In this document: positions 53,037-61,402 of the stretch, in pieces
Layout of the letters: each line of letters starts with the position of its first letter
Numbering within the stretch: position 1 is the first letter of the stretch
DNA from: Ancylobacter sonchi
GTDB lineage: Bacteria > Pseudomonadota > Alphaproteobacteria > Rhizobiales > Xanthobacteraceae
Assembly: GCF_018390695.1 (NCBI RefSeq)
Contig: NZ_JAHBGF010000012.1
Location: 62,001 to 126,000 of the forward strand
Direction: 5' to 3'
Length of the DNA stretch: 64,000 bases
Translations under genes and position numbers: made by a program
Notes under the pieces: generated by a model
Seen by the model: only the letters and a program-made list of their open reading frames with translations
Told to the model about the DNA's origin: nothing
The model's database searches: none

Positions 53037-55024
53037 GCGAGGTGGCGCTGCCGCGCGACGACACGCATCCCCGACGCTTCCCGGTCGGCTGGATCGTCGC
53101 CGGCGTGGTCGCCCTCGCCGTGCTCGTGCCCTATGCGGCGCCGGACAGCTTCGGCTGGGCGAAGACCTATCCTGCCCGCTGGATCGTGCCGATCAGCGAT
53201 TGGCTCAAGGCGTTCCTGTTCTGGCTGTCGCGCGACCTGTCCTTCGGCCTGTTCACCTTCAAGGACATGACGCGCTTCGTCTCCGGCCTGTTCGGCTATG
53301 CGCTGGAGGTGCCGAAGGCGCTGTTCTCCTCCGGCGTCACCTTTGGTGACGAAGAGGGGGCGTTCCATATCCCCCGCCTGTCCTGGGCCGGCCTCATCGC
53401 GGCGGTGACGATCTGGAGCTATCTGCTCGGCGGCGTGCGCCTCGCGGTGCTCGGCCTCCTCGGCTTCTTCTACATCCTCGTCTTCGGCCAGTGGGACAGC
53501 GCCATGGTGACGCTGTCTCAGGTGATCCTCGCGGTGCTCACCGGGGTGGCCGGGGGCATCGGGCTCGGCATCCTCGCCTACCGGGTGCCGCGTCTCGAAG
53601 GCACCGTCGTCGCGGCGCTCGACTTCATGCAGACCGTGCCGACCTTCGCCTATCTGGTGCCGCTGGTGTTCCTGGTCGGCGTCGGCCCGGTGTCGGGCAT
53701 GCTGGCCACCATCCTCTACGCCATGCCGCCCATGGTGCGCGTCACCATGATGGCGCTGAAGCGGGTGCCGCCCGAGCTCGACGAGCTCGCCCGCATGACC
53801 GGCTGCGAGCCGAAGCAGGCGCTGTGGAAGGTGCTGGTGCCCTCGGCACGTGACGACCTGCTGGTCGGCGTCAATCAGGTGATCATGCTGACGCTGAACA
53901 TGATCATCATCGCCGCGATGATCGGCGCCGGCGGCCTCGGCTTCGACGTGCTCAACGCGCTCAGGCAGGCCAACGGCCTCGGCAAGGGACTGGAAGCCGG
54001 CCTCGCCGTGGTGGCGCTCGCCATCGTGCTCGACCGCATGAGCCGGGCGCTGGTGGAACTGCGCCCGGTGCACGGGGCGGCCGCCGCCCGGCGCCGCCAG
54101 CTGTTCTGGATCGGCCTCGCGGCGCTCCTCGCCTGCACGCTGCTGTCCTTCGTATTTCCGGTGCTGGAGAAGCTGCCGGCCGAATACCGCATCTCGACCG
54201 GCAATATGTGGTCCGACGTGGTCAGCTGGGTGAACGTCAACCTGTTCTCCACCGCCGACGCCATTCGCACCTTCCTGCTGATGAACCTCCTGGTGCCGGT
54301 GAAGACCTTCCTCATCGGCTTTCCCTGGATCGGCCTGCTGGCGGTGGTGGCCGGCGGCGCCTGGGCGCTCGGCGGCTGGGGCTTCGCGCTCGGCATGACC
54401 GCGCTCATCGCCTTCATCCCGGTTGCCGGGCTGTGGGAGCGGGGGATGACGACGATCTATCTCTGCTCGATCTCGGTGGTCATCGCCACGCTGGTCGGCC
54501 TGCCGCTCGGCTTCCTCGGCAGCCGTTCGGAGCGCATGCACAAATTCCTCGGCGCGATGTGCGACACGCTGCAGACGCTGCCGTCCTTCGTCTATCTGCT
54601 GCCGGTGGTGATGCTGTTCCGCATCGGCGACGTCTCGGCGCTGGTCGCCATCGTGCTCTACGCCATGGTGCCGGCGATCCGTTTCACCGATCACGGCCTG
54701 CGCCGGGTACCGCCGAGCCTGCAGGAGGCCGGCACCATGGCCGGCTGCACCGGCACGCAGCGCCTCGCCAAGGTGGAGCTGCCCTATGCGCTGCCGGAGA
54801 TCATGCTGGGGGTGAATCAGGTGATCATGATGGCGCTGTCCATGCTGGTGGTGTCGTCCTTCGTCGGCACCAACGATCTCGGCAAGCAGATCCAGGTGGC
54901 GATCTCGCAGGCCGATCCCGGCAAGGGGCTGTCGGCCGGCCTCGCCATCGCCTTTCTCGGCATCCTCGCCGACCGCATGATCGGCCGCTGGGTCGCCACG
55001 CGCCGCGAGCGGATGGGGCTGTGA
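53033..55024 (+). CDS. tmoV: TMAO ABC importer double-length permease (ProW type)
   Basis: A 663-residue permease holding two permease units in one chain. The first (about residues 90-345) has the EAA-like loop ELARMTGCEPKQALWKVLVP; the second (about 420-660) has EAGTMAGCTGTQRLAKVELP. About 14 hydrophobic segments are visible. The start is GTG 53033, overlapping the tmoW stop. The duplicated form is typical of the TMAO and some betaine importers. Confidence 0.85.
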   Translation: MSEVALPRDDTHPRRFPVGWIVAGVVALAVLVPYAAPDSFGWAKTYPARWIVPISDWLKAFLFWLSRDLSFGLFTFKDMTRFVSGLFGYALEVPKALFSSGVTFGDEEGAFHIPRLSWAGLIAAVTIWSYLLGGVRLAVLGLLGFFYILVFGQWDSAMVTLSQVILAVLTGVAGGIGLGILAYRVPRLEGTVVAALDFMQTVPTFAYLVPLVFLVGVGPVSGMLATILYAMPPMVRVTMMALKRVPPELDELARMTGCEPKQALWKVLVPSARDDLLVGVNQVIMLTLNMIIIAAMIGAGGLGFDVLNALRQANGLGKGLEAGLAVVALAIVLDRMSRALVELRPVHGAAAARRRQLFWIGLAALLACTLLSFVFPVLEKLPAEYRISTGNMWSDVVSWVNVNLFSTADAIRTFLLMNLLVPVKTFLIGFPWIGLLAVVAGGAWALGGWGFALGMTALIAFIPVAGLWERGMTTIYLCSISVVIATLVGLPLGFLGSRSERMHKFLGAMCDTLQTLPSFVYLLPVVMLFRIGDVSALVAIVLYAMVPAIRFTDHGLRRVPPSLQEAGTMAGCTGTQRLAKVELPYALPEIMLGVNQVIMMALSMLVVSSFVGTNDLGKQIQVAISQADPGKGLSAGLAIAFLGILADRMIGRWVATRRERMGL

Positions 55025-55113
55025 GGCAAAACGTCGAGGACAAGACGCCGAGGGATCGCGACGGGGCTGGCGGTTCGACGCCCGCCCCGCCGCCCGGGCG
55101 GCAAGCCTGGAGC

Positions 55114-55149
55114 CCTTATCGATCAGGTCGCATCACCTGATCGATAAGG
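55114..55149. terminator. Strong stem-loop after tmoV
   Basis: A 15-bp perfect stem (CCTTATCGATCAGGT with ACCTGATCGATAAGG) and 6-nt loop, 90 bp after tmoV and 72 bp after the stop of the convergent DapA-like gene. No T-run, but its symmetry and position between convergent genes suggest transcript-end formation for either side. Confidence 0.6.
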
Positions 55150-55172
55150 AAGCGCTGTCGATCCGATGAGCT

Positions 55173-55221
55173 GGAGCATGTTCTCGTCGCGAAAGCCTTT
55201 CAGCTTTCGCGGAGCTTGCTC
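55173..55221. repeat. REP-like intergenic palindrome
   Basis: A nested inverted repeat: outer GAGC (55174-55177) and GCTC (55218-55221), inner GCGAAAG (55189-55195) and CTTTCGC (55204-55210). The GAGCATG...GCTC style resembles the palindromic repeats scattered in Hyphomicrobiales genomes. It touches the stop codon of the DapA-like gene. Only one copy is seen here. Confidence 0.5.
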
Positions 55222-56135
55222 TAGCCGGCGGCCTGCATCTTCAGCGTACCGTCGGCGAGCAGTGCCTTGACCGCCGCCGCCAGCCGCGCCTCCCCGGCTT
55301 CGGACAGCGCGGCCACCGGCGGCAGCGAGCGGCCGATCGGCAGGCCGATCAGCGCGAAGGCCCGCCGCACCGCCTCGGGGAACTGCTCGGCGAACAGGGC
55401 GTCCATCAGCGGATGCAGCCGCGCTTGCAGCGCCAGCGCCTCCTTCACCCGGCCCTGCTCCGCCTGCTTCTGCACATTGTCCCAATAGCCCGGCAGCAGC
55501 GCCGCCGAGGTCAGCACTCCGCCCTTGGCGCCGAGCATCACCTGCTCGACGAACAGCGTGTCCTGCCCGGACAACAGGCAGAAGCGGTCGCTGACCAGCG
55601 GGGCGAGCTGGGCGAAATGGTAGAGGTCGGTGCTGGAGGCCTTCATGCCGACGATCAGCCCTTCCCGCTCCAGCTGGGCGATGGTGGCCGGGGTCGTCAC
55701 CATGTTGGTGCGGTAGGGATTGTCGTAGAACACGATCGGCAGCTTCAGCTCCGGCGCCAGCGCCCGGAAATAGCGCAGCGTGCCCTCCTGGTCGGGACGG
55801 GCATAATAGGGCGGGATCACCATCAACCCGTCGGCGCCGGCCTCGCGATAGGCGCGGCCGCTCTCCAGCGCGCCGCCGAGGCCGGGGTCGAGCACGCCGG
55901 CGACCACCGGCACCCGGCCGGCGGCGGCGGCGACCGTCACCTCGACGATGCGCCGGCGGGTGGCGAGGCCGAAGGAGTTCGCCTCGCCGGTGCCGCCGAC
56001 CGGCACCAGGCCGGAGGCGCCGTTGACGATCTGGTAGTCGACGACGCGGGCGAGATTGGCCTCGTCCAGCGTGCCGTCGTCCTTCAGCGGCGTCGGGAAG
56101 GCGGGGATCAGCCCGCGAAACATCAGCTCTGTCAT
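55221..56135 (-). CDS. DapA/N-acetylneuraminate-lyase-family aldolase
   Basis: A 304-residue TIM-barrel Schiff-base aldolase/dehydratase. The family motif GLVPVGGTGEANSFG is at about residues 42-56, the catalytic Tyr in FYDNPYRTNM and the Schiff-base Lys in IVGMKASSTD. It is not the housekeeping DapA by context: it lies 10 bp downstream of an aldehyde dehydrogenase in a catabolic cluster. A 2-keto-3-deoxy-acid or hydroxyproline-type substrate is possible. Confidence 0.85.
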   Translation of the reverse strand: MTELMFRGLIPAFPTPLKDDGTLDEANLARVVDYQIVNGASGLVPVGGTGEANSFGLATRRRIVEVTVAAAAGRVPVVAGVLDPGLGGALESGRAYREAGADGLMVIPPYYARPDQEGTLRYFRALAPELKLPIVFYDNPYRTNMVTTPATIAQLEREGLIVGMKASSTDLYHFAQLAPLVSDRFCLLSGQDTLFVEQVMLGAKGGVLTSAALLPGYWDNVQKQAEQGRVKEALALQARLHPLMDALFAEQFPEAVRRAFALIGLPIGRSLPPVAALSEAGEARLAAAVKALLADGTLKMQAAG

Positions 56136-56145
56136 TGCCGCCTCT

Positions 56146-57630
56146 TCAGCCGAGATGGATCCAGGTCGCCTTCAGCTCGGTATATTTCTCGAGCGCGTGC
56201 AGCGACTTGTCACGTCCGAAGCCGGACTGCTTGAAGCCGCCGAAGGGCGAGGAAATGTCGCCATGGTCGAAGCAGTTCACCCACACCACGCCGGCGCGCA
56301 GCGCCGAGGAGGCCTTGAACGCCTTGTTGATGTCGCGGGTCCACACCGCCGCCGCGAGCCCATAGGTGGTGTCGTTGCCGATCTTGATGGCGTCGTCGAT
56401 GTCCTTCGCCACGAGGGTGGCGAGCACCGGCCCGAAGATCTCCTCGCGGGCGATGGTCATGTCGCTGGTGACGTCGTCGAACAGCGTGGTCTCGATGAAG
56501 CAGCCATCGGCGGCGATGCGCTTGCCGCCGAGCCGGAGCTTGGCGCCCTCCGCCACGCCCTTCTCGATGTAGCCCATCACCCGCTCGGTCTGGCGGGCAT
56601 CGACCATGGCACCCATCTCGGTCGCCGGATCGAGCGGATCGCCGACCTTGATGGCGCCGCCGACCTCGATCACCTTCTCGACGACGCGGTCCTTCACGCT
56701 CTCCTCGACGACGAGGCGCGAGCCGGCGTTACACACCTCGCCCTGATTGTAGAAGATGCCCCAGGCCGCCGAGGTGGCGGCGGCATCGAGATCCGGCGCG
56801 TCGGCGAGGATGATGTTCGGGCTCTTGCCGCCGCATTCCAGGCCGACCCGCTTCATGTTGGAGCGCCCGGAATATTGCAGGAAATACTTGCCGACCTCGG
56901 TCGAGCCGGTGAAGGCGACGGCGTCGACGTCCATGTGCAGGCCGAGCGCCTGCCCGGCGGTCTCGCCGAGCCCCGGTAGCACGTTGAACACGCCGTCCGG
57001 GATGCCGGCCTCGCTCGCCAGCGCCCCGAGCCGGATCGCGGTCAGCGAGGACTGCTCGGCCGGCTTGAGGATCACCGAATTGCCGGCGGCGAGGATCGGC
57101 CCCAGCTTCCAGGCGGCCATCAGCAGCGGGAAGTTCCAAGGCACCACCGCGGCGACCACGCCGAGCGGCTCGCGGCGGATCAGCGACACCGCGCTCGCCG
57201 CCGTCGGGGCGATCTCGTCATAGACCTTGTCGATGGCCTCGGAATACCAGTCGATGCACTGCGCCGACAGCGGCAGGTCGACGGCGAGGCTGTCGCGGAT
57301 CGGCTTGCCCATGTCGAGCGTTTCGAGCAGCGCCAGTTCCTCGGTGTGATCGGCGATCAGCGCGGCAAAGGCCTTGAGCCGCTTCTTGCGCTCGCGCGGC
57401 GCCATGCGCGACCAGTTGCCGGCCTCGAACGCCGCCCGCGCCACCTTCACCGCCTCATCGACATCCTCCGCGTCGCAGGCGGCGATCTGCGTCAGCACCT
57501 TGCCGGTGGCCGGATTGACGCAATCGAGCACCTTGCCGGACAGCGCCGGGACGTAGCGCCCGCCGATGAAGGCCTGGCCGTTAAGGGAAAGCGACGCGGC
57601 ACGCGCGTGCCAATCGATCGGAGCGGACAT
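56146..57630 (-). CDS. Aldehyde dehydrogenase, PuuC-like
   Basis: A 494-residue NAD(P)-dependent aldehyde dehydrogenase. VVPWNFPLLMAAWKLGPILA binds cofactor, FTGSTEVGKYF follows, the catalytic Glu is in GLECGGKSPN and the catalytic Cys in NQGEVCNAGSRL. The C-terminus PFGGFKQSGFGRDKSLHALEKYTELK closely resembles gamma-glutamyl-gamma-aminobutyraldehyde dehydrogenase of the putrescine pathway. With the polyamine-type importer opposite, an amino-aldehyde substrate is plausible. It is divergent from the XRE-cupin gene. Confidence 0.88.
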   Translation of the reverse strand: MSAPIDWHARAASLSLNGQAFIGGRYVPALSGKVLDCVNPATGKVLTQIAACDAEDVDEAVKVARAAFEAGNWSRMAPRERKKRLKAFAALIADHTEELALLETLDMGKPIRDSLAVDLPLSAQCIDWYSEAIDKVYDEIAPTAASAVSLIRREPLGVVAAVVPWNFPLLMAAWKLGPILAAGNSVILKPAEQSSLTAIRLGALASEAGIPDGVFNVLPGLGETAGQALGLHMDVDAVAFTGSTEVGKYFLQYSGRSNMKRVGLECGGKSPNIILADAPDLDAAATSAAWGIFYNQGEVCNAGSRLVVEESVKDRVVEKVIEVGGAIKVGDPLDPATEMGAMVDARQTERVMGYIEKGVAEGAKLRLGGKRIAADGCFIETTLFDDVTSDMTIAREEIFGPVLATLVAKDIDDAIKIGNDTTYGLAAAVWTRDINKAFKASSALRAGVVWVNCFDHGDISSPFGGFKQSGFGRDKSLHALEKYTELKATWIHLG

Positions 57631-57733
57631 GAGGCGGGATCCTGCGGAAGCGGCGGCCGGCGATGCGTGACGGCCTCTGAATGAGGTCTCCCATGATAGG
57701 GAGCGTTTTCATCGGCCTCTACATCTTTTTTGG

Positions 57734-57744
57734 TTTTCTGAAAA
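57734..57744. promoter_or_regulatory. TTTTC-T-GAAAA site between ALDH and XRE-cupin genes
   Basis: A short perfect inverted repeat in an AT-rich patch of the divergent region. It shares TTCTGAAAA with two sites upstream of the ABC transporter (58487-58525), so it is a candidate autoregulatory site of the XRE-cupin protein. Confidence 0.55.
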
Positions 57745-57845
57745 ATGAATTGGCTTCTTCGCCAGATGCGGCTATCGCTATAGACTGTGACAACCTGCCC
57801 GCTGGGCGGGACCACCGGTCGGATGAAAACGGAATTTTCCCCTCC

Positions 57846-58466
57846 ATGTCGCCCATGAAGATCGTTGACGACGCCGCACGCATGCCGGCCGGCATGAGCA
57901 ATCCCGACGACGAAACCCAGAAGCTCGGCCAGCGGATCCGCGATCTCCGGCTCAAGGCGGGGATGACTCTGTCCGATCTCGCCAAGGGCACCGGCGTGTC
58001 GATCGGCACGCTGTCGCAGCTGGAGCGCGGCCTGGTCTCGCCGACCGTGCGCACCGTCTACACCGTCGCCAACGCCCTCGGCGTCATGCCGGCCTGGCTG
58101 ATCGACCCTTCGCAGAGCCCGGTTCAGACCGCCGAAACCCGTTATATCGTAAGGGCCGGACAGCGCTCCCGCCTGCTCGACATCGACGGCATCCGCAAGG
58201 ATATCGCCTCACCGTCCTCGAGCGAGCGGCTGCGCGGCTTCTTCATGGTCATCCAGCCCGGCTGCAATTCGGGCTCGCAGCCCTATTCGCACAAGGGCGA
58301 GGAGATCGGCTTCCTGTTGTCCGGCTCGCTCGAGCTGCAGATCGACGGCGAGACCTTCAGCCTCAACGAGGGCGACTGCTTCGCCTTCTCCAGCGACAAG
58401 CCGCACCATTTCGCGAATCTCGGCGCGCGCCCGGCCTCGGTGTTCTGGGTGAACGCCGATATCTGA
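57846..58466 (+). CDS. XRE-cupin transcriptional regulator
   Basis: A 206-residue regulator. The HTH (LGQRIRDLRLKAGMTLSDLA and SIGTLSQLERGLVSPTV) covers about residues 27-80; the cupin domain has SHKGEEIGFLLSGSLELQ and GDCFAFSSDKPHHFAN with metal-ligand-like His/Glu. This is the PuuR-like architecture, fitting the PuuC-like neighbour. ATG 57846 is chosen though its ribosome-binding site is weak; ATGs at 57855, 57882 or 57894 are alternatives. It lies between the two gene groups that carry its probable sites. Confidence 0.88.
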   Translation: MSPMKIVDDAARMPAGMSNPDDETQKLGQRIRDLRLKAGMTLSDLAKGTGVSIGTLSQLERGLVSPTVRTVYTVANALGVMPAWLIDPSQSPVQTAETRYIVRAGQRSRLLDIDGIRKDIASPSSSERLRGFFMVIQPGCNSGSQPYSHKGEEIGFLLSGSLELQIDGETFSLNEGDCFAFSSDKPHHFANLGARPASVFWVNADI

Positions 58467-58486
58467 CGCGTGTTTAGCGCGTTTAG

Positions 58487-58525
58487 TTTTCAGAATTCTG
58501 AACTTTGACATTGCAGTTCTGAAAA
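58487..58525. promoter_or_regulatory. Twin operator candidates upstream of the ABC transporter operon
   Basis: A perfect 14-bp palindrome TTCAGAATTCTGAA at 58489-58502 and a half-site-like TTCTGAAAA at 58517-58525, 28 bp apart start to start. They lie between the XRE-cupin stop and the first permease gene and match the site at 57734, which links both promoters to one regulator. Confidence 0.65.
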
Positions 58526-58610
58526 CCGGCTGTCATAGTCCGGGCATGCCCTCAGGGGCGACGGCGAGCGACCCGCAGCGGCCGCCCGGCAACCGAAGGA
58601 CGTGCCACCC

Positions 58611-59468
58611 TTGGCCCAATCATCCTCCGCATCGGACCTCAGCCCCTGGACGGCCCTCCTGCTGCTGGCCCCGCTGACGGCCGTGATGCTGCTCATCCTC
58701 ATCTACCCGTTAGGCCTGACGGTCTGGACCAGCCTCTATAACGGGCGGTTCTCCTTCGACGCCTATGTCGAGCTCGCCTCCAGCACGCTGTTCCTGCGGG
58801 TGCTGCGCAACACCTTCGAGATCGCCATCGGCGGCACGCTGGTCAGCCTGATCGTCGGCTATCCGGTGGCGCTGCACCTCGCGGCCCAGCCGCCGCGCCG
58901 GCGCACCGCCTATCTCATCATGGTGATGCTGCCGTTCTGGACCAGCATCCTGGTGAAGAGCTTCGCGCTGGTGGCGGTGTTCGGCAATCAGGGCCTGATC
59001 AACCAGTTCCTCGGCTTCGTCAGCGGCGGCACGCTCAACGTGCCGATGATGTTCAACCGCGTCGGCGTCATCCTCGGCATGATCAACTTCCTGCTACCCT
59101 TCATGATCCTGTCCATCCTCGGCAGCCTGCTGGCGCTCGACCGCCGGCTGATCCTCGCCGCCGAGACCATGGGCGCGGGCCCGCTGCGCATCTTCTGGAA
59201 GATCACCCTGCCGCTCAGCCTGCCCGGCGTGCTCGCCGGCGTGCTGATCAACGTCACGCTGTCGATCGGCATGTACATCACCCCTGCCCTGCTCGGCGGG
59301 CGGCAGGACATGATGGTCGCCAACCTCGTCGACTTCTACACCCGCCAGACGCTCGACTGGACCGCCGCCTCGGCCACCGCCGTGGCGCTGCTCATCCTGT
59401 CCGGCCTGCTGGTCGCCCTGCTCGGCAAGGTGCGCGGCTCGGCCGGGCTCGCGGGAGCCGGCGCATGA
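58611..59468 (+). CDS. ABC importer permease, PotB-like
   Basis: A 285-residue permease with six hydrophobic segments and the EAA-type loop AAETMGAGPLRIFWKITLP (about residues 182-200). Of two non-ATG starts, TTG 58611 lies 10 nt after GAAGGA; GTG 58602 would sit only 1 nt from it, so I prefer 58611. It is the first gene of a four-gene importer operon and overlaps the next permease by 4 bp. The type imports polyamines, opines or related compounds. Confidence 0.87.
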   Translation: MAQSSSASDLSPWTALLLLAPLTAVMLLILIYPLGLTVWTSLYNGRFSFDAYVELASSTLFLRVLRNTFEIAIGGTLVSLIVGYPVALHLAAQPPRRRTAYLIMVMLPFWTSILVKSFALVAVFGNQGLINQFLGFVSGGTLNVPMMFNRVGVILGMINFLLPFMILSILGSLLALDRRLILAAETMGAGPLRIFWKITLPLSLPGVLAGVLINVTLSIGMYITPALLGGRQDMMVANLVDFYTRQTLDWTAASATAVALLILSGLLVALLGKVRGSAGLAGAGA

Positions 59469-60271
59469 ACGAGCTGTTCGGATCCAGCCGCGTCGCGCGC
59501 GGCCTCGTCTCCTCCATGGCGTGGCTCTGCTACGCGTTCCTGCTGGTGCCGAGCCTGATCGTCATCCCGATCTCCTTCGGCAATCCCGGACAGATCGAGT
59601 TCCCGCCCCGGCAGTTCTCGCTGGAGCTCTACCGCCAGTTCTTCACCGATGCCGCCTGGTGGGGCTCGACGGTGCAGAGCCTGATCGTCGCCTGCCTGAC
59701 CACGCTCGCCACCCTCGTGCTCGCCGTGCCCGCCGCCTATGCGCTGGCGCGCTCGCGCCTGCCGGGTCGCGCGGGTCTCCAGGGACTGTTCATGATGCCG
59801 ATGCTGGTGCCGGTCATCGTGCTCGGCCTCGGCCTCTATCTCCAGTACTCGAACTGGGGCCTGCTCGACACCACCGCCGGGCTGGTGCTCGCCCATGTCA
59901 TGCTGACGACGCCCTACATCATGGTGTCGGTGATGTCGGGCCTCAGCCATTCCGACGTGGCTCTGGAGACCGTGGCCTCGATCATGGGCGCCTCGCGGCT
60001 GCGCATCTTCTTCCGCGTGGTGCTGCCGCAGCTCAAGACCTCGATCGCGGTGGGGGCGCTGTTCGCCTTCCTGATGTCGCTCGACGAGGTGGTGGTCGCC
60101 TATTTCCTCACCGGCACCGACAGCATGACGCTGCCGGTCAAGATGTACTCCTCCCTCCGCTGGGAGCTGACGCCGGTGCTGGCGGCGGTCTCCACGCTGC
60201 TCACCGTTCTCTCGCTCATGATCGCCCTCGGGATCATCGCGATGCAGGGCAAGACCGAGGCCTCCAAATGA
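59465..60271 (+). CDS. ABC importer permease, PotC-like
   Basis: A 268-residue permease with six hydrophobic segments and the EAA-type loop ETVASIMGASRLRIFFRVVLP (about residues 172-192). It forms the channel with the preceding permease. Both junctions are 4-bp ATGA overlaps. Confidence 0.9.
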   Translation: MNELFGSSRVARGLVSSMAWLCYAFLLVPSLIVIPISFGNPGQIEFPPRQFSLELYRQFFTDAAWWGSTVQSLIVACLTTLATLVLAVPAAYALARSRLPGRAGLQGLFMMPMLVPVIVLGLGLYLQYSNWGLLDTTAGLVLAHVMLTTPYIMVSVMSGLSHSDVALETVASIMGASRLRIFFRVVLPQLKTSIAVGALFAFLMSLDEVVVAYFLTGTDSMTLPVKMYSSLRWELTPVLAAVSTLLTVLSLMIALGIIAMQGKTEASK

Positions 60272-61365
60272 CCGCCAGTTCCACCCCCGCGATGGTCGAG
60301 CTCCAGGGCGTCGCCAAGCGCTATGGCGAGGTCAACGCCCTGCACCGCGTCGACCTCTCCATCGCCAAGGGCGAGTTCGTCACCCTGCTCGGCCCTTCCG
60401 GCTCCGGCAAGACGACGCTGCTCAACCTGATCGCCGGCATGATCACCCCGAGTTCCGGGCGCATCGTCATCGACGGCCGCGACGCCACCACCCTGCCGAC
60501 CAACAAGCGCGGCCTCGGCATGGTGTTCCAGAACTACGCCCTCATGCCGCACATGACGGTGTTCGAGAACATCGCCTTCCCGCTGGAGGTCCGCCGCCTG
60601 TCCAAGGCGGAGATCCAGCGCAAGGTCGGCGAGGCGCTGGAACTGATCCAGCTCGGCCATGTGGCGAACCGCAAGCCGCGCGAACTGTCCGGCGGCCAGC
60701 AGCAGCGCATCTCGCTGGCGCGCTGCATCGTCTACAACCCGGCGCTGATCCTCATGGACGAGCCGCTCGGCGCGCTCGACAAGAAGCTGCGCGAGCAGAT
60801 GCAGCTGGAGATCAAGCGGCTGCACGCCGAGCTCGGCATCACCATGCTCTACGTCACCCACGATCAGGACGAGGCGCTGACCATGTCCGACCGCATCGTC
60901 CTGATGAATGGCGGGCGCATCGAGCAGCAGGGCACGCCGGACACGCTGTATTTCCGCCCCGAGACGGTGTTCAGCGCCGAGTTCATCGGCTCCTCCAACC
61001 TCATTCCCGGCACGGTGGAGATCGGCGCGGACGGCTCCCATGCGCTGAACACCGCGCTCGGCCGCTTCGACGCCCCCGCGCCCGAGCGGGCGATCAAGGC
61101 CGGCGAACCCGCCGTGCTGCTGGTGCGGCCGGAAAACATGACGCTGACCGACGCCGCGACGCCGGCCAGCGTCGCCGGCCATATCGAGGATTCCATCCTG
61201 CTCGGCGGCGTGGTGCGCCATTTCGTGCGCTGCGCCGATGGCTCCAGCCTGATCATCCAGGAGCTCAACCAGCCCGGGCGGTCCGGTGCGCACCGGGGCG
61301 ACGCGGTCCGCGCCGCCTGGCAGCCGCAGCACGGCCGCCTTCTGCCGCCGGCCCCGGCCGGCTGA
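60268..61365 (+). CDS. ABC importer ATPase, PotA-like
   Basis: A 365-residue ATPase. Walker A is GPSGSGKTT (about residues 40-48), then the Q-loop FQNYALMPHMTVFEN, signature LSGGQQQRI, Walker B LILMDEPLGALDKK and the switch His in THDQDEA. A C-terminal TOBE domain (about 290-355) is of the PotA type. The start at MTASSTPAMVEL overlaps the permease stop; a longer in-frame reading through the permease gene is rejected. Confidence 0.92.
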   Translation: MTASSTPAMVELQGVAKRYGEVNALHRVDLSIAKGEFVTLLGPSGSGKTTLLNLIAGMITPSSGRIVIDGRDATTLPTNKRGLGMVFQNYALMPHMTVFENIAFPLEVRRLSKAEIQRKVGEALELIQLGHVANRKPRELSGGQQQRISLARCIVYNPALILMDEPLGALDKKLREQMQLEIKRLHAELGITMLYVTHDQDEALTMSDRIVLMNGGRIEQQGTPDTLYFRPETVFSAEFIGSSNLIPGTVEIGADGSHALNTALGRFDAPAPERAIKAGEPAVLLVRPENMTLTDAATPASVAGHIEDSILLGGVVRHFVRCADGSSLIIQELNQPGRSGAHRGDAVRAAWQPQHGRLLPPAPAG

Positions 61366-61402
61366 TCGACGAACGAACACCAGAAAAAGAGGGGACGTGC
61401 CT

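Noticed and set aside
59521-60267. N-terminal extension of the PotA-like ATPase (614-residue reading)
   Set aside because: It overlaps the PotC-like permease in another frame; the ATG at 60268 forms a normal ATGA junction.
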